DNA of 64,000 nt from Streptomonospora salina (lineage in GTDB: Bacteria > Actinomycetota > Actinomycetes > Streptosporangiales > Streptosporangiaceae), in the NCBI RefSeq assembly GCF_014204715.1, contig NZ_JACHLY010000001.1, positions 1,891,001 through 1,955,000 on the forward strand, read 5' to 3'. Below, in pieces: positions 58,901-64,000 of this stretch. Position 1 is the stretch's first letter; every line of letters starts with the position of its first letter. The position numbers and the translations under genes are program-made. The notes below the pieces were generated by a model. The model did no database searches, had not been told where the DNA came from, and worked only from the letters and a program-made list of their open reading frames with translations.

Positions 58901-59387
58901 TGACGATGAGCTGTGCGCGCACCTGCGCACGGCCGGAGAGCTGGTGCGGCCGCTGGCCGCCGAGTGCGGCGACGACCCGTCCGAGCTCCTGTCGGCGCTG
59001 GCGATGGGCGCCGAGGTCGATGCGCTCGACCCGCGCGCCGACCGGGTGGCGCTGCTGACGCTGCACGCCGCCAAAGGGCTGGAGTTTCCGGTGGTGTTCC
59101 TGGTGGGCTGCGACGACGGGCTGCTGCCGTTCCGGTTTCCGGGCGAGGGGCGCGGCCCTGAGGGCTCCGGCGAGGCGGAAGAGCGGCGGCTGTTCTTCGT
59201 CGGGATCACCCGCGCCCAGCAGCGGCTCTACCTTTCGCGGGCGCGGCGGCGCACGCGGCGCGGCACGGCTGCGGACACCGCGCCGTCGCCGTTTTTGAAA
59301 GCCGTCGACACCGCTCTGACGATGCCCGTGGACGAGGAGTCGGCCGTGCGCAAACGCCCGCGCGACCGGCAGATGCGACTGCTGTGA
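55929..59387 (+). CDS. Fusion of EndoQ-like PHP endonuclease with UvrD/PcrA-type SF1 helicase
   Basis: 1152 aa. Residues 1 to ~430 are an Endonuclease Q (TIGR00375) module: PHP metal motifs (FHADLHIHSKYS, GTGDFTHP, KVHHLLYAP, VSNSDAHSP), a Zn-binding segment with Cys277/293/296, and a helix-hairpin-helix-like end. Residues ~430-580 are a Gly/Ala/Pro-rich linker with HDS repeats. Residues ~585-1140 are a UvrD-family helicase: DPQQ Q-motif, Walker A GPGTGKT (607-613), DEYQD (772-776), GDPDQAIYGFRGAD, GRNYRSN, TLHAAKGLEF and the GITRAQQRLYLSRARRR motif VI. EndoQ nicks 5' to deaminated bases; the fused helicase suggests unwinding from that nick. GTG start with GAGAGGA upstream. Confidence 0.93.
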   Translation: MEFHADLHIHSKYSRACSKDCDLEHLAWWAARKGIAVVGTGDFTHPAWREQLRTKLVPAEPGLFRLSPDIEAEVLRTLPPACRNAVRFMLSVEISTIYKRGERTRKVHHLLYAPTMEAAEAITADLARIGNLASDGRPILGLDSRDLLEITLASDPASYLVPAHVWTPWFAVLGSKSGFDAVGDCYADLAGDIFAVETGLSSDPEMNWTVSSLDAYTQVSNSDAHSPPMLAREATRFDTDLDYYAVRRALETGDGFRGTVEFFPEEGKYHLDGHRKCGVRLEPDATREHGGRCPACGKPLTVGVSHRVFELADRPVGHRPAGAAGFTSLVPLPEIVGEVAGVGPKSKRVRGEVDRLVGELGSELDILTAAPADEVARVGGTLLGEAVTRLRAGAVVRDAGYDGEYGRIRMFDPGELATAGSAPALFDAGDLAGPSPKSRPAPTGPATGTAPGHGVADPDTGGTAGRAAGPGDEGGADTAAADGHDSHDSHDSHDDIGDADGRGGSHTARAAVPVPAGTAAGSSGIAGSAVAAGSGPGPAAAGSGTGAAAAAPARTRSPATQDAGAPALFPDGACTAAVPARSVLDGLDPQQRAAAEAPGGPLLIVAGPGTGKTRTLTRRIAHLVAERGESAEGFLAITFTRRAADELSERLDDLLGERARDLTVATFHRLGLLILREQHERAGLSADFGIADTARRLEIAAGVAGSEKEGRRLLERRDTGDAAERDAAYEQRLRELDMVDFTDLLALPVRLLGADADLAAHYRRRWPRISVDEYQDVDDRQYTLLRLLTAPGGDLTAIGDPDQAIYGFRGADVGFFLRFTADFPGAATVRLGRNYRSNSAIVDAAVQAIAPASLLPGRELRAVGDFSDPPRIGVHTAADEKAEASFVARSIDRLLGGTSWHSLDSGRVTGDGDGGLSFSDFCVLYRTDAQSEAVMRALDTAGVPYQKRSHDRLLSRPGVRMVADELSRHATGTPVERVRSAVALLCERHSGDDELCAHLRTAGELVRPLAAECGDDPSELLSALAMGAEVDALDPRADRVALLTLHAAKGLEFPVVFLVGCDDGLLPFRFPGEGRGPEGSGEAEERRLFFVGITRAQQRLYLSRARRRTRRGTAADTAPSPFLKAVDTALTMPVDEESAVRKRPRDRQMRLL
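57375..57410. repeat. 9-bp tandem repeat in the EndoQ-UvrD linker
   Basis: GACAGCCAC is repeated three times plus flanking half-units, encoding His-Asp-Ser repeats in the domain linker. Confidence 0.8.
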
Positions 59388-59426
59388 GGCGGGGTCCGCG
59401 GCCGGGGACGCGGGACCCGCGGCGGC

Positions 59427-59972
59427 TCAACGGGAGCGCGGAATGCCGGGTTCGTTGAGGTGGACCAGCATCCGGGTGTTGCCCAGGGTGTTGGGTTTGA
59501 CCCGTTCCAGATCCAGGAATTCGGCCACGCCCTCGTCGTAGGAGCGCAGCAGCTCCTCGTAGACGCGCGGCGACACGGGCGCGCCCTGGATCGCCTCGAA
59601 GCCGTGCCGGGCGAAGAAGGAGGTCTCGAAAGTCAGGCAGAAGACGCGGCGTATGCCCAGTTCGCGGGCGCGGTCGAGCAGTGCGGCGACGATGCTGTGG
59701 CCGACGCCGCGGCCCTGGGCGACGGGGTCGACGACGACGGTGCGGACCTCGGCGAGGTCCTCCCACAGCACGTGCAGCGCACCGCAGCCGACGATGGAAC
59801 GTTCTCCGTCCTCGGCGAGCTCGGCGACGCAGAACTCTTGGACGTCCTCGTAGAGGTTGACGGTGCTCTTGGTGAGCACGCGGCGCTCGCCGCTGGAGGA
59901 GTCGACGAGACGGCGGATGTGCGCGACGTCGCGGGTGCGGGCGCGGCGGACGGTTACCTGGGGTGCGGACAT
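59427..59972 (-). CDS. argA: Amino-acid N-acetyltransferase (ArgA-type NAGS)
   Basis: 181-aa single GNAT domain that makes N-acetylglutamate for arginine synthesis. The acetyl-CoA P-loop VVDPVAQGRGVGHSIVAALL and the FARHGFEAI strand are typical of the short actinobacterial NAGS (as mycobacterial Rv2747), unlike the long two-domain E. coli enzyme. It is convergent with the EndoQ-UvrD gene (39-bp gap). Confidence 0.88.
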   Translation of the reverse strand: MSAPQVTVRRARTRDVAHIRRLVDSSSGERRVLTKSTVNLYEDVQEFCVAELAEDGERSIVGCGALHVLWEDLAEVRTVVVDPVAQGRGVGHSIVAALLDRARELGIRRVFCLTFETSFFARHGFEAIQGAPVSPRVYEELLRSYDEGVAEFLDLERVKPNTLGNTRMLVHLNEPGIPRSR

Positions 59973-60134
59973 GACCGCCTCAGACTACTGGTCCGCGGCG
60001 ACGCGGACGACGAAGCGCGGCCCACCGCCCCGACCGCGAGGGGCGGGAGGGCGGCGTGCCGCTTCATCGGTTCGTCCATCGGTTCGGCGAGGGGTGTTCA
60101 ACCGGATGGTGCGGTCGGATTCCTTGTTCGCTTG

Positions 60135-60440
60135 CTAGATCAGCTGCTTGCGCGCCGCCCAGACGACGGCCTCGATGGGCGTGTTGACCCCCAGCTCGTC
60201 GCAGATGGCGCGGAGACGGCGGCGCAGGGTGCGCGCGCTCAGCTCCAGCCGCCGCGCGGCGACGTCGGTCGTCACGCCCGTGGCGATCTCGGCGAGCAAC
60301 TGAAGTTCGTCGTCGGTCAAGTTGACCGGAAAGTTCTTCCCCCCGTCGGAGACCGAAACCGGGGCCGGCACGATCCCCTCACGCATCAGCGGGGTACCGG
60401 GGTCTTTCTCGGTACGACGTACGAGTGTGGCCTGTTCCAC
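60135..60440 (-). CDS. LuxR-type HTH transcriptional regulator, single-domain
   Basis: 101 aa. GTG at 60440 was chosen because GGGAGG lies five bases upstream; an ATG at 60455 has none. The C-terminal ~65 residues form a LuxR/GerE HTH (LTDDELQLLAEIATGVTTDV / AARRLELSARTLRRRLRAICDELGV). The N-terminal ~40 residues are polar with no receiver or sensor domain. Target genes unknown. It lies downstream of lysS with a 656-bp gap. Confidence 0.82.
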   Translation of the reverse strand: MEQATLVRRTEKDPGTPLMREGIVPAPVSVSDGGKNFPVNLTDDELQLLAEIATGVTTDVAARRLELSARTLRRRLRAICDELGVNTPIEAVVWAARKQLI

Positions 60441-61096
60441 TCCGTCCTCCCTCATCCGTGGTGAGTGCGGAACATCAACTCGTCGCCGCAGAGACCTCCG
60501 GACGGTCGGAGGCGCACACCTCTGGCGCGCGGACGCCGACGTTCCCCGGCACCGCCTCCCGGCTCCGGCGCGGCGCGCCCTTCTGGCACAAGGGCACGCG
60601 CCCCGGCGAGCTGGGAGTGCACGGCCCGGTCGGTGCGGTCTGGGACGGACAGACCGCACGTGGGCGCACACGGCCAAGGACGGTCCGAACCCGGTCGAGC
60701 CGAGCCCAGCCGTCCTCACTCACCGTCATGTCGATCCACTACGGCAAACCAGCGGAGCACAGCTCCGCTCGGATTGAAACGCTAGGCCGATGCGAACGGC
60801 CCGTCAAGGTCGATTCAACTACGCACCGTGCCCACCCGATGATCGCTGGTCACCGGGACACCCTCTGAGGAAACCTCATGAACAAGATCTGACCTGCGAA
60901 AAGAACCTTCATTCCGGTGCTTTCGCCGATCCCGGCCGAACATGAGGACCCCTCACGTACCACTCTTCGGCACATGCATCCTGACCTGGGGTTTCACGGA
61001 TCAGCCGAACATCACGATCCGGCAACGGGATTGCGGCGAAAGGCGCCCGATCGGGCGCCCGGCCGGCGCCCGGCCGCCGGCCGGGCGCCGCAGCGC
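60441..61096. other. Intergenic region between lysS and the LuxR-type gene
   Basis: 656 bp. It holds the lysS terminator hairpins (61042-61089) and an 8-bp stem-loop AGCGGAGC/GCTCCGCT (60751-60769). The central part (about 60775-60960) is less GC-rich and probably contains the promoter of the LuxR-type gene. No recognisable coding frame. Confidence 0.4.
61042..61089 (-). terminator. Tandem hairpins after lysS
   Basis: Two adjacent perfect palindromes: 61042-61059 (9+9 bp, no loop) and 61065-61089 (12-bp arms, 1-nt centre), starting just beyond the lysS stop. Confidence 0.6.
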
Positions 61097-62593
61097 TCAC
61101 TCCGGTTTCACCAGCGGGAAGAGCACCGTCTCGCGGATGTTGCGGCCCGTGAGCGCCATCAGCAGCCGGTCGACGCCCACACCGACACCCCCCGTCGGGG
61201 GCATGCCGTACTCCAGCGCCCGCAGGAAGTCCTCGTCGAGCTGCATCGCCTCGGGGTCGCCGCCGGCGGCCATCAGCGACTGCTCGGTCAACCGGCGCCG
61301 CTGCTCGACGGGGTCGACCAGCTCCGAGTACCCGGTGCCCAGCTCCATGCCGAACCCGATCAGGTCCCACTTCTCGGTGAGCAGCGGGTCGTCGCGGTGC
61401 CGGCGGGTCAGCGGGCTGGTCTCCAGGGGGAAGTCGCGTACGAACGTGGGCTGCTGCAGGGTGTGCTCGACCAGCTCCTCGAAGAGGTGCTCGGTCAGCT
61501 TGCCCTGCCCCCAGTCCGGACTCCACTCGACCCCGCGGGCGTCGGCGAGCTTGCGCACCGATTCCAGCGGCGTGCGCGGCGTGACCTCCTCGCCGACCGC
61601 CGCGGAAACCGCGTCGTACAGGCGCACGGACGGCCACGCGCCGCCGAGGTCGTACTCGGCGCCGTCGCGTTCGACCACCGTGCTGCCGAACGCGGCCCGC
61701 ACCGCCTCACGCAGCAGGCCGGCGGTGAGGTCGGCCATCACGTCGTAGTCGGCGTAGGCCTGGTAGAACTCCAGCATCGTGAACTCGGGGTTGTGCGTGG
61801 CGTCCGCGCCCTCGTTGCGGAAGTTCCGATTGACCTCGAAAACCTTCTCCATACCGCCCACGACCAGCCGCTTGAGGTACAGCTCCGGCGCGATCCGCAG
61901 GTACAGGTCGAGGTCGTAGGCGTTGATGTGGGTGGTGAAGGGGCGCGCGGTCGCACCGCCGTGCACGGGTTGCAGCATCGGGGTCTCGACCTCGGTGTAA
62001 CCGCGCTCGTGCAGCCCGTCGCGCAGTGCGCGGACGGCCGCGGCGCGGCTCTGCACCATGCCCCGGGCGTCGGGATTGACGATCAGGTCGACGTAGCGCC
62101 GGCGGACCCGCGCCTCGGGGTCGGTCAGGCCCTTGTGCTTCTCCGGCAGCGGCCGCAGGCACTTCGCCGTCAGGGACCAGGACTCGACCATCACCGACAG
62201 CTCACCGCGCCGGGAGGTGATGACCTCGCCTTCCACACCCACGTGGTCGCCCAGGTCGACGTCGCCCTTCCAGGCCGCCAGCGCGTCATCGCCCAGCCGG
62301 TCCAGCGACAGCATCACCTGCAGGTCGCCGGTGGAGTCGCGCAGCGTGGCGAAGCACAGCTTGCCGCCGGTGCGGTAGAGCATGACGCGCCCGGCGACGC
62401 CGACGCGCTCGCCGGTGCCCGAATCGGCGGCGAGGTCCCCGTGTTTCTCGCGGATCGCCGCCACCGTGGTGGTGCGCGGGAACCCGAGCGGGTAGGGGTC
62501 GACCCCCTCCGCGCGCAGGCGGTCCAGCTTCTCGCGCCGGACCCGCATCTGTTCGGGCAGGTCGTCGTAGGCTTCGTCCAGTCCTTCGCTCAC
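61097..62593 (-). CDS. lysS: Lysyl-tRNA synthetase, class II
   Basis: 498 aa. OB-fold anticodon domain (GRVMLYRTGGKLCFATLRDSTG), class II motif 1 region (YVDLIVNPDAR), motif 2 (FEVNRNFRNEGADATHNPEFTMLE) and motif 3 (GVGVGVDRLLMALTG) are all intact. Canonical housekeeping enzyme. It sits 55 bp downstream of coaX in the conserved nadC-coaX-lysS order. Confidence 0.97.
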   Translation of the reverse strand: MSEGLDEAYDDLPEQMRVRREKLDRLRAEGVDPYPLGFPRTTTVAAIREKHGDLAADSGTGERVGVAGRVMLYRTGGKLCFATLRDSTGDLQVMLSLDRLGDDALAAWKGDVDLGDHVGVEGEVITSRRGELSVMVESWSLTAKCLRPLPEKHKGLTDPEARVRRRYVDLIVNPDARGMVQSRAAAVRALRDGLHERGYTEVETPMLQPVHGGATARPFTTHINAYDLDLYLRIAPELYLKRLVVGGMEKVFEVNRNFRNEGADATHNPEFTMLEFYQAYADYDVMADLTAGLLREAVRAAFGSTVVERDGAEYDLGGAWPSVRLYDAVSAAVGEEVTPRTPLESVRKLADARGVEWSPDWGQGKLTEHLFEELVEHTLQQPTFVRDFPLETSPLTRRHRDDPLLTEKWDLIGFGMELGTGYSELVDPVEQRRRLTEQSLMAAGGDPEAMQLDEDFLRALEYGMPPTGGVGVGVDRLLMALTGRNIRETVLFPLVKPE

Positions 62594-62648
62594 GGTGGGA
62601 ATCCTATCGGCCCGGGGCGGGTGGCCCCGACGTGCGACGCCTCCGCCG

Positions 62649-63428
62649 TCAGGAGTTGCGCTGGTAGACCAGGCGCAGACCCACGAGCGTGAGCCAGGGC
62701 TCGTGCACGTCCACCGTCTCGCATTCGCCGACCACCATCGGCGCCAGGCCGCCCGTGGCCACCACGGTCACCTCGTCGACGTCGTCGGTCAGCTCCTGGG
62801 CCATGCGGTCGACGATGCCGTCGACCTGCCCGGCGAATCCGAAGACGATGCCCGAACGCAGCGCCTCCGTCGTATTCTTGGCCACCACCGAGCGGGGCTT
62901 GACCAGCTCCACCATGTGCAACTGGGCACCCCGCCGCGACAGCGCCTCCACCGAGATGTCGATACCGGGCGCGATCGCGCCGCCCACGTACTCGCCCTTG
63001 GCGCTGACGGCGTCGAAGGTCGTCGCGGTACCGAAGTCCACCACCACGGCCGGCCCGCCGTACTGCTGCACCGCCGCCAGCGCGTTGACGATGCGGTCGC
63101 TGCCGACCTCCTTGGGGTTGTCCATGCGCACAGGCACCCCGGTCTTCACCCCGGGCTCGACGATGACCGCCGCGACGTCGCCGAAGTGGCGGCGGAACAT
63201 CTCGCGCATCTCGTGCTGGACCGACGGCACCGAGCAGCACAGGGCGATGCCGTCGATCTGCCCGTCGCCGATGACGGAGCTGCCCCGGATCAGCCCGTGC
63301 AGTACGACGGCCCACTCGTCTGCGGTGCGGCGCGCCTCGGTGGAGACGCGCCAATGCTCGACCAGCAGCTCGCCGTCGAAGAGACCGAGAACCGTGTGCG
63401 AGTTGCCGACGTCGATCGCAAGGAGCAT
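62649..63428 (-). CDS. coaX: Type III pantothenate kinase
   Basis: 259 aa. First step of coenzyme A synthesis. ASKHA-type fold with the phosphate loop AIDVGNSHTVLGLFDG, the GSDRIVNALAA segment and DFGTATTFDAVS. The family is not feedback-inhibited by CoA. 32 bp after nadC. Confidence 0.96.
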   Translation of the reverse strand: MLLAIDVGNSHTVLGLFDGELLVEHWRVSTEARRTADEWAVVLHGLIRGSSVIGDGQIDGIALCCSVPSVQHEMREMFRRHFGDVAAVIVEPGVKTGVPVRMDNPKEVGSDRIVNALAAVQQYGGPAVVVDFGTATTFDAVSAKGEYVGGAIAPGIDISVEALSRRGAQLHMVELVKPRSVVAKNTTEALRSGIVFGFAGQVDGIVDRMAQELTDDVDEVTVVATGGLAPMVVGECETVDVHEPWLTLVGLRLVYQRNS

Positions 63429-63460
63429 CTAAGGCCTCTCCTGGTGGATTGTGCAGGATC

Positions 63461-64000
63461 TCAGCGAATGTCCCGGAGATCGAGCGCGATGTCCAGCGCT
63501 GGGCTGGAATGGGTCAGCGCCCCTACCGCCAGATAGTCGACTCCCGTCGCGGCGACCTCCGCGGCGTCGGCGAACCGCAGTCCGCCGCTGGACTCCAGCC
63601 GCGCGCGCCCGGCCACCAGGGCCACGGCCGCGCGCAGCTCGCCGACCGTGAAGTTGTCCAGCAGGATCTCCTCGGCGCCCGCGGACAGGGCCGGCTCGAT
63701 CTGGTCGATCCGGTCGACCTCGACCTCCAGGGGGACGCCGGGGAACGCGCTGCGCACCGCGCGCACGGCCGCGGCCACGCCGCCGGCGGCCACCACGTGG
63801 TTGTCCTTGATCAGCGCCGCGTCCGCCAGACCGAAGCGGTGGTTGACACCGCCGCCGCAACGCACCGCGTACTTCTCCAGCGCGCGCAGGCCCGGGTGCG
63901 TCTTGCGGCTGTCGCGGACCCGCGCCCGCGTGCCCGCCGCCGCCTCGACCCACCGGGCCGTCGCCGTCGCGATCCCCGACAGGTGGGTGAGGATGTTCAG
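63461..64000 (-). CDS. nadC: Nicotinate-nucleotide diphosphorylase (quinolinate phosphoribosyltransferase), C-terminal part
   Basis: Partial: 179 residues, open at the window edge. It converts quinolinate and PRPP to nicotinate mononucleotide. Visible signatures are the LNILTHLSGIAT helix, DSRKTHPGLRALEKYAV, CGGGVNHRFGL, ALIKDNHV and ILLDNFTVGEL. Complete to its C-terminus; start lies beyond position 64000. Confidence 0.96.
   Translation of the reverse strand: MNILTHLSGIATATARWVEAAAGTRARVRDSRKTHPGLRALEKYAVRCGGGVNHRFGLADAALIKDNHVVAAGGVAAAVRAVRSAFPGVPLEVEVDRIDQIEPALSAGAEEILLDNFTVGELRAAVALVAGRARLESSGGLRFADAAEVAATGVDYLAVGALTHSSPALDIALDLRDIR

Noticed and set aside
55749-59066. An 1105-codon open frame on the minus strand
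   Set aside because: Antisense shadow of the EndoQ-UvrD gene; composition is low-complexity Gly/Arg/Ala and no motif is present.

Overview
The window is high-GC actinobacterial chromosome. Many genes start with GTG, stop-start overlaps of the GTGA/ATGA type are common, and Lsr2, BldC, a menaquinone-linked Nuo complex I and a System II cytochrome c maturation set are present. Gene content and order (nadC-coaX-lysS ... lsr2-clpC, radA-mutY, menG-ggr-nuoA-N-polyprenyl synthase) fit a Nocardiopsaceae/Streptosporangiales-like organism. That placement is inferred from gene content and was not tested by a database search. No rRNA, tRNA, CRISPR array or intact transposase was seen.

Layout. 0-3.5 kb: an iron-box-controlled siderophore uptake operon (lipoprotein plus two FecCD permeases) whose expected ATPase is missing. 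3.8-9 kb: a membrane-tailed serine hydrolase, a SUKH protein, msrA, rarD and a PRC-barrel protein. 9-29 kb: a respiratory block on the minus strand with menG, a geranylgeranyl/menaquinone reductase-like gene, fourteen nuo genes A to N and a long-chain polyprenyl diphosphate synthase. These supply menaquinone and the NADH dehydrogenase that reduces it. Rex-type operators precede nuoA and the reductase gene, which suggests NADH/NAD+ control of the block. Between menG and the reductase lies a short stretch of apparent gene debris.

29-37 kb: a secreted propeller-like protein, DUF4229, BldC, a PLDc_N membrane protein and the tlpA-ccdA-resB-ccsB cytochrome c maturation operon. 37-43 kb: an excisionase-like regulator, a phosphatase-like protein, acuC, proC, proline dehydrogenase and purC. 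purC is bracketed by two copies of a long palindrome, and an IS200/IS605 right-end relic lies between proC and proline dehydrogenase. 43-51 kb: an LPXTG surface protein, a TIM-barrel isomerase-like protein, a methyltransferase, an SGNH lipase, radA, mutY and two membrane proteins.

51-64 kb: clpC, lsr2, a small membrane protein, a 1152-residue fusion of an EndoQ-like PHP endonuclease to a UvrD/PcrA-type helicase, argA, a LuxR-type HTH protein, lysS, coaX and the C-terminal part of nadC, which runs off the window. The EndoQ-UvrD fusion is the best candidate for an under-described system. It looks like a single-polypeptide machine that nicks DNA at deaminated bases and then unwinds from the nick. 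Most intergenic gaps between convergent genes hold strong perfect hairpins that should act as terminators.
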